A DNA stretch of 64,000 nt, taken from assembly GCF_002443255.2 (NCBI RefSeq), contig NW_019211455.1, forward strand, positions 42,220,837 through 42,284,836, given 5' to 3'. The translations under genes were made by a program, and so were the position numbers. A model generated the notes under the pieces. The model saw only the letters and a program-made list of their open reading frames with translations. It was not told the DNA's origin and searched no databases. This stretch comes from Varroa destructor. Its lineage: Eukaryota; Arthropoda; Arachnida; Mesostigmata; Varroidae. Below, piece after piece: positions 12,648 to 24,906 of the stretch (positions within the stretch are counted from its first letter, which is position 1; the number at the start of each line of letters is the position of its first letter).

Positions 12648-13737
12648 TGATAACAATTTACTTAGAACACAATTATATTTTACATATGGCTCATGTTAGA
12701 AATAGCCTAAGAGAAATAAAGGAAAGTATAAGGCCGGTGATGGGCAGAATTCGCCCTTTTCTCATTCTTCTGTCCGCTTTCTCTATCATGTTCTTGGCCG
12801 TCGACAGTGGTAATGGAAGTGCATTTTGTCCTTATTATGCATGCTTTATCGTTTCTACGACCGGAGGTAGATTAGACCCGGGTCTACTGGAACTCGTCAT
12901 GGAACCGTGGAAACTTACAATAGTGCTCAGGAAAGTCGCCCTCAGGCAGACAGCTGTACAATTTTCTATGCGGGGTTGTTACCCTTCATATCCTATGCCC
13001 CATGTCAGAGGTTTTAGTACGTTGCTGTGAACTGTCCGCTACAGCCAGCTCAGCTACCATGCGTCCGGCTGTCCTACATATTACTCAGCTGCCTTTTCCC
13101 CTCTGTCAGTAACGGCGTAGATATTAATCGAAGGACGCATCACTTAGTCGCCAGACGGGCAACCAGCGGTGTGCTCGATGCACCAGTCGATTTATAGCCC
13201 TTAGCAGAGCTACGGAGCAGTGTCGACCGATGAAGCTACAGTGCAAGCAGGCCAAGTTAGACAAGAGATAGGAACTAGCAGTGCTTCTTGGCTTCACGCC
13301 AAAACTTCCCGCTCTTTATTGCGTTCCCATTGCTGCTATGGACAATAGCCTCAGTCGTCTACGCGACCGGACATAGATGGTTTCTTTGCCCTGCGAATCT
13401 TAGCGAGGGCGCGCTGGTGGACGGGTGACGCGCAATGGCACGCTTCAGTCTTCTTATCGGAGTTGGCTATCCGTCCAGCAGCATCCACCGATCAACCGTT
13501 GCCATCGAGGCGAGTCCCTGTTTTTTGCCTAGCTGCTATTTGGTCGTTACCCTAGTCACTGGTCCTTTCTGACCGCACCCTCAGCTCCAATAAGCGACTT
13601 CACTGGCTATTTGCGGGCCACACCGTTATCCTTACAAGATGAATGGTGATCGGCCGGTATGAGAGTGCGTGCAAGAAGCGAGATCGATAGATGTCGCCAA
13701 GATCCAGTGCGCTTCATGTTCTTCTACGTACGGTCGT
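12648..13737. other. Spacer between exon candidates, GC-richer
   Basis: Short frames only. The plus-strand frame at 12647-13030 is 127 codons but unremarkable. On the minus strand, 12911-12945 has an acceptor (AAATTGTACAG), 11 open codons and a GTAAGT donor, and is listed as a possible extra exon only. Confidence 0.35.
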
Positions 13738-14030
13738 TCACCGATCAAGACCCAAAACCCCACCCCTCGTATGGATGGTGGAGGCTATCATTTGCGATGC
13801 AACAACCCCTGAACCTCGAATGCCTCGGAAAAGTATTGCTACTCCCACTGGATTCCATAACTGACTGCGTCTTCTACTGCATGAACCGCCATCGGTTTCA
13901 ACTCGATAGCTGATGCCGTTAGCAGCGTCCCCTTGCATTTCTATATCAGTCCGGTCCTCAGACACTAACAGAGATCTATTTTCAACTTCCTCTTGCCTCT
14001 CTTCTTCCAGTCTTCTCGCTTTTGTTCTTT
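13738..14030 (-). CDS. Candidate exon, coiled-coil-like then hydrophobic
   Basis: Open frame on the minus strand starting just after the acceptor GACTCACTTGTACAG and running 97 codons to a stop. It begins with a strongly charged helix-like stretch (RTKARRLEEERQEEVENRS), continues through an acidic segment (SEDRTDIEMQGDAANG), then turns Gly/Val-rich (NPVGVAILF). A real exon would probably end at one of the weak internal donors (CCA/GTGGGA or GAG/GTTCAG). The first 90 bp are purine-rich, and another frame is also open there, which weakens the case. Family not recognised. The strand is shared with the 12-kb exons. Confidence 0.35.
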
Positions 14031-14089
14031 CTGTACAAGTGAGTCAACCAGGGAGACGCCTTGGCTGTCGCCTCACACCCTTATAATAT

Positions 14090-14310
14090 ATGCTACTGTT
14101 CTCCGCATATATAAATAAGTTAGATGAGTTTGGGAGTGCGGAGGAAACGGGGAAGGAATGCACCCCGACAGGCGATAAAGAAGCCGAAGGAAAATGTAAT
14201 GAAAGACCAAAGGACTGGATACAACTTAGCTCAGCAGGAAGCCACACTGACATCGTTGGGGACTTCTGTCTAGAGTCGAACACGTACGACAAGAAGAGGA
14301 CCGCTAATGT
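14090..14310 (+). CDS. Low-confidence exon ending at a GTGAGT donor
   Basis: Open frame on the plus strand rich in E, K, D and G (LDEFGSAEETGKECTPTG), reaching AAT/GTGAGT at 14310. A second frame is also open over the first 170 bp, because the segment is purine-rich, and any frame of such DNA looks charged. The ATG at 14090 is not needed if an upstream AG is used. Treat as a possibility only. Confidence 0.2.
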
Positions 14311-14323
14311 GAGTGAGCAGTAG

Positions 14324-16408
14324 TAGCCTGTTGCCAGAAGCTGATCCATTGAAGCAAGCCAAATAAAAAATTTGGTGATTTCCTATAGTGCTTGCTTATT
14401 CTTTTTCACATTCTACTTCTTAGAAGACTTTTCCGGATCCCGTTCTGGATATTGCAGTAACAACAGCTGAAGCGACAGGCAAGAGACCGTCCTGTCGCTA
14501 CTGCAGCTGCTATAAGCAAACAGTGCCAGCGCCTTTAGCATTATCAATACCATGGCTGGTCTCTTTTTGGACCACATTCGGTCGGGCTCGTCTGAGCTTG
14601 TCATCTGTCTCGGTGACCAATCGGCGAACAGGAATGCCATGACATTGTATAACGCTAATAATTGGTTGAAACTGTGCTCCACTTATTAGCAGTTGCTGTT
14701 AGAACTAAGTCGTGTATCGGGAGCTGTGTGATTAATAAGCGGAGTCGTCCAATAGTATTTACCGTCGTCGTTGACCTGATCGGAGAGCCAGGCAAAAGTC
14801 GCTACGTAAATGTGTGTGGACGATATATGTCTGTTTATGGGATCTTCCTTGTTGCTAAATGTAGGTAAGGGAAATGATCGATGCGTCGTCAAAAGATATT
14901 TCACCCTCGGAGGGCCTCGTTTCTTTCTTTTCACGATTGTCTCCGAGAGCCTGGTGCTGATGCCGTCAGTCTACTTTCCTGCTCCCCACCTGCCTCTGCC
15001 GACCCAGTTGCCACCGCCCGCATGCTTTTTATTTTCGATATCGTCTCATACTCACTCCCTGAAGTCCCCTGGCTAAAATCTGCTGAGGCGACGCAGCAAC
15101 AGACTGACACGCTTCTGAGTCGTCACCCCGCCAAACACCCAAAGATTTACTCTCGAGTAAGAACCGCCTAAGCCGCAGCGACATATTGGCGCCAGTCTAA
15201 TTGGAGCTTCTGAGGGCTAGACTTGCTAGCGTATAAATGGAGCTACAGCTAGGAGCCAAAGCTGCGTATCCTGGCTTAGCTCCTTAGCTGGGCCTGGCGA
15301 GTTGGGAAACTTTGGTCTACTCTGACCCTTGTCGCTCTTAGGCCAAGATGAACGACAAACAAACGATTTGCAGAATATCTTTGTACCAGAACACGGATAC
15401 ATGGCACGAGAACCCTGCCATACAACTGCTGACTCCGTCTTGGTATAGCAATCTTTTAGAAGTTGTCCTGTTGTCGAGAAGAAAAAACATAACGACGCGT
15501 TCCCGCTCTCAGCTGGGAGAATGGTTGATTTGTTTGAAGCCAATGTCGAATTAAACTCTTCTTGGTCCTCAACACCTCAAACCAACCGCTACGTTAACCA
15601 GGCCAAGTTGAGAAAAGCCATAAAAATTACGAAACAGGGCAGAGCGGAAATATTTTTAGTAGAAGTTTCGAGTTCACACATGCGCGCTTTCTTTTTTATC
15701 TATGTGCTTGTTCGTCACAATGAATAAGCCGGCCGTCTTCGTCGCCCGGGATGGCTCCGCACATCTGAACGACGAGGCCCACTGAATTTAGATGAGTTTT
15801 AGAGTGAGCCCGCCTTGAATATTTTCAAATACCGCGGCTGGAAAGAGAATATTGATATGTCTACTCGTTTTGTATTCTGCGTCTAGCGGCTTCAGTGCAC
15901 AAAACCACGAGTTGTCGGCGCAGCAGCTCGTGCCGAGAGTATACGGGTTAAGGTATAGGTAGGCCAAAGCCACGTTGAAATATCAATTCATGGTTGGTCA
16001 GTCATTCTACGATGACGCGTTGTGCCACCCTCATCCATCAGCAGCCTCCTTTGAATGGACTCCTGTCCCCGAAAACATCCCGGTTTTCGCTGGATAGCAT
16101 CCTACATAACTGAAGTCGAAGATAGCTTAGTTTGTAGGTACGGTTCGTTGCATTTAGTCAGTTTGTTAGCAACTCAGCTTGCTTTTGTGTCTCGTGCTGC
16201 CGATAGTCAATAACCAGAAGCCAGCCTGTTAAGCAGAGTGCGGTTAATCGGAACAGACCGAATCACCGAAGCAGTACCGACTACAAAATTTCGTCTGCTT
16301 TCATCATTACCTATTGACTCGTTGATTCGTTCAATTGGACAGATTTTTCGTTCTGTTTTAGTGGCATTAACTGCGGGACGTGGCGGCAGCAAGCTCTCTC
16401 TTTTGTAC
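14324..16408. other. Spacer, no supportable gene
   Basis: Frames at 14413-14682, 14662-14868, 14810-15171 and 15226-15727 overlap on both strands and have chance-like composition. A TAG/GTAAGG donor-like site ends the 14662-14868 frame without a matching acceptor. No repeats of note. Confidence 0.4.
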
Positions 16409-16669
16409 CTGGATGCGCGTATGTATCGAAGTTGGCGGACACCTTCGCGACTCGGTTGAGCCATTACGCCATTGCGATCTTGAAGCCAATAGACTGTTGG
16501 ATCCATAAAGTGTGTCCAAGGAAACAACCAGGAGAGCGGTAGGAAATTGCGAGAGAAAACCTTCCACAGGAGGAGCGGCATCTGCGTCAGCAGCAGTTGC
16601 CAGCACAACAAAGATCCAGCAATAAACGACGACAATCGAGTTGATTATTGCAGCTCCCAAACGGTTCAT
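16409..16669 (-). CDS. Candidate first coding exon with signal peptide
   Basis: ATG at 16669 in good context (AAGATGA) opens a frame beginning MNRLGAAIINSIVVVYCW, a basic start followed by a hydrophobic core and an Ala-rich ADADAAP cleavage-like region near residues 27-33. It reads as a signal peptide of a secreted or membrane protein. 87 codons lead to a CAG/GTACAA donor at 16409. The next residues are not distinctive. This ATG lies just inside the donor of the neighbouring candidate exon 16675-16738, so the two models exclude each other or mark alternative transcripts. Confidence 0.3.
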
Positions 16670-16674
16670 CTTAC

Positions 16675-16738
16675 CGAAATCCCAATGGGTCCAACCGGGT
16701 GCAGAATGGTCTGGATGGCTAATAACTGCATTGCTACG
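16675..16738 (-). CDS. Candidate internal exon, phase-matched to 16864-16950
   Basis: 64-bp block on the minus strand reading VAMQLLAIQTILHPVGPIG, with a strong donor (TTCG/GTAAGA). The acceptor (AAGTGAACCAG) has a poor pyrimidine tract. The preceding candidate exon ends with two bases (CG), and the first base here (C) completes an arginine codon, so phase agrees. The other frames are less convincing. Unidentified. Confidence 0.25.
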
Positions 16739-16863
16739 CTGGTTCACTTTCCAGCATTGCCAAAAAATATTACCAAGTAAGAATAACAAAAGCTGATGGA
16801 AAAATGAGGTACTACTATTATTATTGTTATTTAGGGTAATAACTGCTTGTTTGTTTGCCTTAC

Positions 16864-16950
16864 CGTTTCATAGATGTGTTGAAGGAACCCCACATAAGAC
16901 AACATCGATTCCGGTTAAATTTCAAATGGAGCAAAAATGTAATGTTATAC
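16864..16950 (-). CDS. Candidate internal exon with strong splice sites
   Basis: 87-bp block on the minus strand preceded by the acceptor CATCTATTTTTAG and followed by the donor ACG/GTAAGG. Only one frame is open (YNITFLLHLKFNRNRC, then CLMWGSFNTSMK). Together with 16675-16738 it would give a 50-residue segment across an intron of about 125 bp. The sequence is basic with a short hydrophobic start. I do not recognise the family. Two cysteines in a row and a Trp make a chance frame possible. Confidence 0.3.
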
Positions 16951-19003
16951 CTAAAAATAGATGATTCCGAAGGCTTGTTCAGGCTCAAGGGATAAGACTG
17001 CAGAAAAAAAAGGCAGTAGTGGTAATTAAAAAAGCCAACGGCCTGGTAGGCGATAAGAATATTCACCAGTCGTTGGTTATTGGTGCTTATATAATCCCAG
17101 CTTCATATCAAAATAGTTAGCAGCTTTGCGTAATATATTGCGGCTATCACAACTGGCAGTTCCTGGGGCCTTCACCTTCCCCCGTTTCTCCGAGTCATTT
17201 GTCTAGGCCTAGTAGCTTCTTTCAGCAGTGTTAGTTTTGACGCGCTGGTAGATGCGGAACCACGTTTCTGCTGCTATTGCCGGCTGCTCGGATCTGCTCC
17301 ACTCGCCGCTCACCCCCCAAAGGCAACAAACAAGCGCTTTGACTGCTTCGGAGTAGGAAAAGCAAAGCGTAATGTTTTACTCAATTCCATCATTGTTGTC
17401 GTTCAAGTCTCACCTCTATCAGCTTTCTGTTATCTCCGGACAGAAGCAACAGAAACAGCCTTGTTGTCAATGAAAGGGAACTTGGCTTCGGCTGAAATTC
17501 AAACTGTTAGACAGAACGGTCCGCTTAAGGAAATTCGGAAGGGACGAACACGATGAAGTCCAATATTTGTGTCCTAGAGAAATCTTGGTATACGAACTCC
17601 CATTGTGCCTCTTCTCCCTTCTGGCTTAGTCAAAGCAATAACTTTCATAACCACCGATGGCCTGCCTCAAACAAGCAGCATCCGATATTGTACCTTGATG
17701 CTACATTGAATGGCCTTAAAAATGTGTAACAGTAACAGTCATTTCAATACTTTAACATATGAGAACGTCGACTCGGCCCATAATCTTAGTTATTCTCTCT
17801 TTCATAAGGCGAGAAAGATCTATCTATTGTTTGTTTTCGGTTTTTTTGCACAGAGAAGGGCACGTTTAGGCCCTATTTTTTCCTCTCCTTTTTTCTCTCA
17901 AGCAGTAACTCGAACCAGCGAACATTGCCGAGGTCTACCAGCAAAACGTCGCTCAAATTTTTATTATAATTGAAATCATCAAAGAGACGCTCACCGTAAA
18001 TTGGATGAACATTAGAAACAAAAACTGAGTACCATAGTACAGCTGAATACGTTGTTTTTTTTTTACATACTTTCCGGTTCTATTTTCTCAAAAAATAGTT
18101 CTTAGTTCTATAATCTATATTTTACGCTGGTGTAAGATTTATGCAGATCGTATATAAAACGCTGATATCAGACTATCGTTTCTCTACACAACAGACCGCG
18201 AAGCCAGTTCGTCGATCACCTCGTAACCGTAGGCAGATACGTCACGTAGATTACACCTTTTAAAGTAGATATACATATCACTGTTATCGTGTTGTACTAA
18301 TTTGTCTCTTGTAAGTGTCGGGCGACAAACAATGATAGATTATCAGTATAAAGATGTAGGTTTAGGGTTTTTCTTCAGTTAATACGGCATTGCACTTAGC
18401 GAGTATCCTTCTCATGCGTGGTAACGCGGTAGATTTTCATCTTACCACTCTAAATAGGTTCTGCCAAAACCCAGAGCTGGAATCAGTCGCCTATTTTATT
18501 TTAGTTTTTGATTTCTAGCTCTAATAAGAGCCCACAAAAATATTGCAGCACGTTCAATTTTCTTCTACAAAACTACTTTTAATACTTGCTACGAGCACAA
18601 ACATTTGAGTTGGCCGCCGTAAATCCTATTACGGCTCAGAAGGCCGTATTCACGTACTTTGGACACTCATACAATGGCCGCAATGTAAGATAATCCAGGC
18701 GAATCTGGCGCTTTCTCGCTGCTTCCAGGCTCTGCCCTATTCTGTTCTGGGTCCGTCTCCTGAGAAGACTTTCCCAATCGATAGGAGCTATCTTTATTGT
18801 CGGTAGTGTGACAGAGAAAAGCCTGTTGTAACAGCTGCTGCGACAGGTCTATCATCATGGACGGGCAGAACAAAGCTGGTAAAAAAACGAGTGGCCCGAC
18901 CCAGAGTAAACGTACGATGTGAACAGTACGATGGTGAGAGGCTGTGGGTCCAGTATTCTATTGACCTCACGGACAGTGAAAAAAGCCTAAATGACTTAGA
19001 CCA
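16951..19003. other. AT-rich spacer
   Basis: No supportable gene. Short homopolymer T/A runs, an isolated GTAAGT at 18311 (plus) and low-composition frames at 17710-17973 and 18667-18873. Confidence 0.45.
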
Positions 19004-19420
19004 ATGTCAGCCCCCCATCATCGAGCTTCTGTCATCCGTAGGAGATTCGATAGTAGCTTTTCACTAATGTCAACGTGCGCGTATCGTCAACGAGTAAAAA
19101 CGGCAGAAGGGAACGTAAAAAAATCCATGAAGACAGAACGCCACAGAAAAGAAGCGACTTACGGCCAGATCCTCTCCTACTTTTCTCCTGTATTAAACAA
19201 TGCGAGTATTGCATCTAGCGCTGCTACGGCGGTGGCGTACCGCGGAAAACATAGGAACCAAGGAAGCGGCTTTGGGAACTTTTTTCTCTTGGCAAGCACT
19301 TTCCTCTTCGGGGGTCGCTTACTCTCACGTCTCAATGACATACACCGCAGTTCAACTTATCTTCTGACTGAGCCGTTTAGCGTATACATTACACGCTATT
19401 TCCGGTGTAAGAGACAATAA
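19004..19420 (+). CDS. Possible small ORF, 138 codons
   Basis: ATG-initiated frame of 138 codons with no Trp and two Cys, which is unusual among the chance-like frames here. The first half is basic (RQRVKTAEGNVKKSMK). The second half is Gly/Phe/Leu-rich and mildly hydrophobic. The start context is weak (no purine at -3) and no splice sites bound it neatly. It is within the length expected by chance. No family recognised. Confidence 0.2.
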   Translation: MSAPHHRASVIRRRFDSSFSLMSTCAYRQRVKTAEGNVKKSMKTERHRKEATYGQILSYFSPVLNNASIASSAATAVAYRGKHRNQGSGFGNFFLLASTFLFGGRLLSRLNDIHRSSTYLLTEPFSVYITRYFRCKRQ

Positions 19421-21153
19421 ACAGTATGGCCTCCGTCCTTTCGTCTGTCACTAATAACGTGGCGCATCACTGAAAAACAAGGCAACCCAATATCAAACAA
19501 CCCACCTTACTGGTCCCTATTAGAATTCTTATTACAACATTATATGCTCCTGGATTGCGTTTCGACAGCCGCGGTCGGTTAACTTGACAAGCCAATAGGA
19601 AAAACAACAACGACAGAAGGAACCATTCATGTTTTTTTAGTTATAAACATCTTAGAAAAGAGAGAACCAACGAGGAGAAAAGCTGGCATAAGAGAAATGC
19701 CTTCACATTCGAAGTCTGTATAGTACATACATGCATATAGCATTAGATATATATGATGCGCTAGCGTGAGGCCACACAAAAAGGGATCATTTTTGTTGTC
19801 TTTAGCCTTGCTTTATTCATGTTTGTACTGCTGCTACCGCAATATATGTGTAGACGCGTCAGCAGATGCTTACGATGCCACTATGTACATAGTCACTATT
19901 TATGGTGTTTATGAAGATAATAATGCGAAACTCTGTTCGGATCTCGGTCGATCGTATTGCCCGACCACATTGTGGAACTGCCCACCTTATGCCCCTGCTG
20001 TCATATTGCGCGTATCGTAGTACCGTACTCACGAAAAAAAGAAATTATCCAAAAGCTTTGTACCTAGAGGCATCAGATGGCGTCAAGAAGAAGAAGTTTT
20101 TCTAGGGACCTGCATCTGGTAAGGCTGCCTCGAGAAAAGCAATCCACGAAGAGAGAGTAAGTGGGAGCAAAGACAAAGGTAAAACACTTCAAATTATGTA
20201 GTCGTACAAAGGAACAAAAACTACCGCGTTCTTAACAGAAATGGTTAGTGATATATACGATTATGCATGCTTTATTTCTTGTCTCAGAGTGCATCGGTGA
20301 ACCCCATCGAAGGCTGGACTGTGAAGGTTGCGGAAGAAAAGGCTGAATATGGTCGAAACTGGGTTGAAAGTCAAAAACTAAGATAAGCAAGCGTCGATTA
20401 ACTAAATGCGACATTGACGTAATGGAGGGCCAAGATGGCTGTGCCGTGTGCGTTTCTTGAGGCGAACTCCGGTGCAAGGAATGAGCATCGTTCCGCGGGA
20501 AAACAAAAAATAATCTTCCTCAAAATGCATCGTTCGCAGCAGTATATTCGTCCTTTATCTCAGTTCTCTTTCCAATTTTCATCTTCTTGAACTTGCCATA
20601 CGTTATCGTCACGTTTGTGCATAAGTAACTAACACGCGTGATTCACGGCGTGAAGTAATTGTTATTGAACTTCAGCATTGTTTCCATTGCATTTCTAGAT
20701 ACCTATCAGCTGCACGAAAGATATACGCAATGCCAGCAATAGACATGACCCTCATTAGAGAAGGCAGTTCACATTACGATCGCGTCTTCAAAGCTGCCGT
20801 GCGAAGTACCGGTGACTGAGCTGTTTGTGGCCAGCATTCATATAGGGTCATCAAAGCTAATTAAAACAAAAAAACTCCAAATCTCAACGTGTACTTTAGG
20901 CATATATGATATCTGTAAATAGCACCAATTCCTAAGCAATAACGTAAGTAACACCAAATTAGATAAGCACCTGCTCGCGTGACGTGCATAATGACGAAGC
21001 CGAAGATGTCATTAGTCTCAATTCCTTCGTTGTTTCACTAAAAGTTCTTATCGCCGGCGAAGTAACGCCCCAATTTCAAATTTTTAAACGAAACTCAATA
21101 TTTTCCCCGTTTTGCCCAGCGTTAATATAGCGGTAAATATAGCTCAAGCATAC
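19421..21153. other. Spacer, no gene seen
   Basis: Frames on both strands are short and overlapping. Isolated donor-like GTAAGT occurs at about 20944 (plus). No long repeats. Confidence 0.45.
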
Positions 21154-21505
21154 TTTCGTCCCACCTAGATTTGTCTCATCCGAGAAAACGTGCTTTGCTG
21201 CACTACCACAATATCTTGCCTCGCCATCGCTGTAAACGCAAACGGCTGGAGAAAGCTCCATCGGCAAAAAACCGTCCAGAGGGTTCTTTCCCTCTTTCTT
21301 TCTGTACGGATACTTCTGCGTGAACTTCCATGGGCCATTATCTGGATCTTTCCTGAATACACCCTAGAAACTAAGCTTTCCCACCAGAACCCAGGGTCCA
21401 ATTTGATCGATCCTTCTCTTTCCGATTACCGGGCAGCTCAGAGTGGAGGCGAGATAGTCATACAATTCCTGCTGACGTACCGATGGTTGTGCGCCGAATG
21501 CAGCT
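21076..21505 (-). pseudogene. Coding-like region with one in-frame stop, unidentified
   Basis: Two coding-like pieces lie in the same minus-strand frame, separated by a single TAG at about 21364-21366. The upstream piece (from about 21505) contains QQELYDYLASTLSCPVIG and IDQIGPWVLVGK. The downstream piece reads RKDPDNGPWKFTQKYPYRKK, then PLDGFLPMELSPAVCVY, and is rich in K, D, G and P. The stop sits inside TTTCTAG, a perfect acceptor, so the downstream part (21154-21363, ending AAA/GTATGC) could instead be a 70-codon exon in phase 0. A decayed mobile or viral-like coding sequence is an alternative. I recognise no domain. Confidence 0.3.
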
Positions 21506-21864
21506 GATCCTTAAACCTGCACATTCCGTAGAGAAGGTGTACTTCCCGAGCAATGACTGCATATCCACGGATTCGTTTTCATAATCTTTTCTGATTGCAG
21601 TATACTTGAAGAACCGAAAAGACGTCCAGGTGTGTCCAATGGTATATATAATAGTAGCTGATGGACGTTACGGACACGCTAAACGTCGCGCGGAAACGAA
21701 TCATACGCCTTTCACAGCTAATCTGTGCATTGACTAGCACAACAACCCTGTAATGCGCCGTGACTAGTACAGTATCGTACCAGCCAATGTAGATGTACAT
21801 TAAAAGCAATCAAATGTGCTATTACTGTGAACCGACGAAGTTTAGAAGAAGGATCTAGACAGCG

Positions 21865-21884
21865 TCCTGACTAAAAAGTCAGGA
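21865..21884. repeat. Short perfect hairpin
   Basis: TCCTGACT and AGTCAGGA form an 8-bp stem around an AAAA loop. It is small enough to be chance. No flanking structure suggests a function. Confidence 0.6.
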
Positions 21885-21978
21885 TGAACTATTTAGATCT
21901 ATCGAAGCGTTCTCCTGCCAGTAATTCTTTACGAAATCTATGTGTTTATCGCGTTATACTTTCACACACTATGCCTAA

Positions 21979-22005
21979 AATGTAATTGAACGGTACAATT
22001 ACATT
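21979..22005. repeat. 10-bp inverted repeat
   Basis: AATGTAATTG and CAATTACATT flank a 7-base spacer. No gene or transposon boundary is evident beside it. Confidence 0.7.
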
Positions 22006-22033
22006 ATCTAGGTACGAGCACTTCGCCGCGTCA

Positions 22034-22298
22034 TCAAACAACTTCTTTTGGCGTTTTTAGCCTAATCACCAAACGTTGCTTTGTAAGGGTAACTAAGGGT
22101 GGCTTAAGTTTAATCACTTGGACAGCTGCACTGTACGCCGCGACACGCCTCTTTACCATGTCAATGGGAGGTCTGCGAATCACCTTGCTATCAGAATTAC
22201 AGGGAGAAATATACAGGCAGAAAGCCTCGTGTTCAGTGATGTTCCTTCTAAATGCTGTCACTCACTCTGTGCTCGTTGCATCCGTAAGCCCTAATTTA
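22034..22298 (-). CDS. Candidate exon or small ORF, basic protein, unidentified
   Basis: Open for about 88 codons on the minus strand, ending in a TGA. Composition is coding-like: few Cys, no Trp, rich in K, R, V and P (for example PPIDMVKRRVAAYSAAVQVI, then a K/R/T-rich tail). A possible acceptor is GAGTGACAG at about 22259. There is no ATG at the start, so it would be a last exon. A plus-strand coding-like frame follows at 22430. Family not recognised. Confidence 0.25.
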
Positions 22299-22429
22299 CT
22301 CTGGTCTAATATATTTCGCATCACACGTACGTAGGCTGGGGACACGAACAGATAGACGCTTAAAATAGAGGCTTTTTGCAAGAGCATTTTCAATCACTAT
22401 ACCCGGGCTGTTAATTAACATCTATACTA

Positions 22430-22754
22430 AGCAAACTTAACATGCAAGCGAAACCCAGTCAGTCTGCCTTCGTCCTATGATATGTCCAATGACATTTTTC
22501 AATACGTAGCCGAATTTCGACACACCGAAAAGAAGGGCTTAATACGGTTTATAAGAATAAAGGGCCTAGGGTTGGCTTTACACTCATCTCAAGGCTACTT
22601 GATGGACGTTGACGTGTCCAGTAACAAAGATGTACGGTATCGTTTCTCATCATTTGTCCAACAGAACACTTATGTAGCTCGCAACCAAGTAAAACGTATT
22701 ACCTTTGAATGTGATATAATTAAGGATAAGACGCTCGAATCAGGGGATCGGTAA
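22430..22754 (+). CDS. Candidate ORF, 90 codons from ATG, unidentified
   Basis: Plus-strand frame open for about 108 codons, with ATG at 22482 giving 90 codons and ending in TAA. One Cys and no Trp, rich in D, K, V and R (FRHTEKKGLIRFIRIKG, then DVDVSSNKDVRYRF). No hydrophobic segment. The start context (GATATGT) has a purine at -3. No splice pair is needed if intronless. No domain recognised. Transposon-derived origin is possible, since no neighbouring gene context supports it. Confidence 0.25.
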
Positions 22755-24906
22755 TATATATATCGACAGAGCAGCACGCAATGTAAACTGTAAGCCGTAC
22801 GATGCTTTGTCATATCTATTTCGGTACAACATGATCTAACTGAAATGTCTTTATTGCCAAATAAATTATAATATATTACAGATTTGGGTATATACGTACG
22901 AACTCAGTGTGAATTCCTTACATTTTGCCTATGTTTGTATAGATAAATGTACGTACGGAAGTTGTATACATGTAAGGGATCACCGTGCATCATAGAATAC
23001 GGCAATGCCTGTTCGGATCGCTCAGCTTCAATTCATTTTCTTCTAATTCAGGCTAATCAATTATTCCAATTAAACACAGTTCTTAGGTACCTCTAGCCCC
23101 AAGCGTCTGTAAAGACCGATCGGCATTTTGACAGTGTGGCGTCATTTTGCACTCAACTACTAACAGGGCTCCGAGCCTCCTCGCTGGAAGTGTCTGTAGC
23201 CCAGAATGTCTAGGGTGAACATCGGTCTGTCAACCGTATGATCGGTGCCCGTTTCCAGCATCTAATAACATCTTCTGAAGCCAAACGCGCTATGTACTTT
23301 CTACAGAGCTTGCTGTGCCTCCTGCCCTGTGTTCGCTCTGCACGTATCGAGTTTAATAGAAATAATTCAACACGATCGTATTTTTTCGTCGCCTACGCAG
23401 CGGCTTGTCTAGGCTTTAGTGCTATTCGATGTAGATAAATGTTTAAGATCTCATCATCTTTAGTTTTGGTACCAGTCTAATCAGCACGGCCCGGCTATTT
23501 TCATGTCTACCGTGTATAACTTGAGACGTCTTCGAAACAGCTTTGGTTAAGGATCAAAGGTAACCAAGACCACTGGGGAATCTGCATACATTACGACACG
23601 TGCGATACCCACATTTTGCGTATGTGGGCTGAAATCTATGTGCGGGTGTGAACGTGAGACTATTCATATAGTGGAAGATGGGACTATGAAGCATACACCC
23701 CGGGCATATTTTATAATCAATATGAGGAGAGAAAACACAGAATTCTTGTATATGGGACATACCAACAATCGGTGCAACGGCGTAAAGATCGTTATCCTTT
23801 ATAGTCTACCAAAGGGTTCTTCAGGTGCTCTCTCGATATTATAAGCGCGATATTATATATATATATATATATATATAAAGCTATTAGTTGCGGAGGAATT
23901 GATGCTCAATTGCTATATACAATAATAAAATGGATAGGAAGCATGTGTTTGTTTCATCGGCGATGCTTGCGTCTTTCGTCCCATTTATTTGTAGTAATTG
24001 TTCCCATTTACTCCCATTGTATATGTTTTATTATTGGTTCTTTTTTTATAGCGATTCTTTCCATCCATGACAAGTTTACATAGGTCTGTGTAATTTCTAA
24101 CCGTCTCCGGTTGTTTTATTTTGTAAATAAATTTTATGAATCACCTTTCCCGTATAGTACCAAGGACTTGCCCTTACTAAAATGTTTAGGTTAGGCCCAG
24201 AGTCTTCGATAGATAGATTAATGAAACGGCATGGTAAACATATGACACGAAAATCATTAGATAGTAGAGCTGAAATTTAAACCAGCGATGGTTGCCTGTT
24301 TATTGTTAACATGGCACGCACTAAAGGAAGCGTTGTATTCTAGTCATTTAAACCACATCGTTTCCTTCTGGCTTTGTCCTTAAAAGGATAATTTTGCGCC
24401 TGCCAATCATATTTATCTTTAAACAAAGGCCAAAACGATTTGTAGGGAAATATCATCAACTCACGCGCTGTTTCCACGTTGATCCGCCAACGGGTCGAAA
24501 ACAAGATCGGAATGAACTGTACATGAATAAATAAATGGGCACGAATACATCTAGTGTATCTAGTAATGCTTTCTGCGAAAAAAAAAAAACACAAAACGTA
24601 ATAACAACTTCCGTCATGTTTTTCCTCATATTATCATTTGTAGCTAAGCCATGATACAGTTTGGCGGCTTAAAGGTAACATACTAGGTTTTTTCATTTTG
24701 TTTACATTATTTTATCGAAATCGTTACCGATTTTGTGAGATCGCACAGCCATGCCCGTATTTGTGCATCTTCTCCACGCCCTAATCTTCAACTCTGCGAA
24801 AGACTGATACGCGTTTCATCATCATCCATAGAGCAATAAAATAGTATTACATGTGTACATTAAATATTACGTAAAGCGCTTTCTTTCGCGTTCACTTCTT
24901 TCTTTT
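22755..24906. other. AT-rich spacer with (TA)n
   Basis: No gene supported. Holds the microsatellite at 23854-23877 and low-quality frames at 23238-23844 and 24340-24594. Confidence 0.45.
23854..23877. repeat. (TA)12 microsatellite
   Basis: Twenty-four bases of uninterrupted TA. Confidence 0.95.

Noticed and set aside
14686..15171. Cluster of overlapping ORFs of 80-96 codons on both strands
   Set aside because: All are shadows of each other without motif, acceptor or donor support beyond one isolated GTAAGG.
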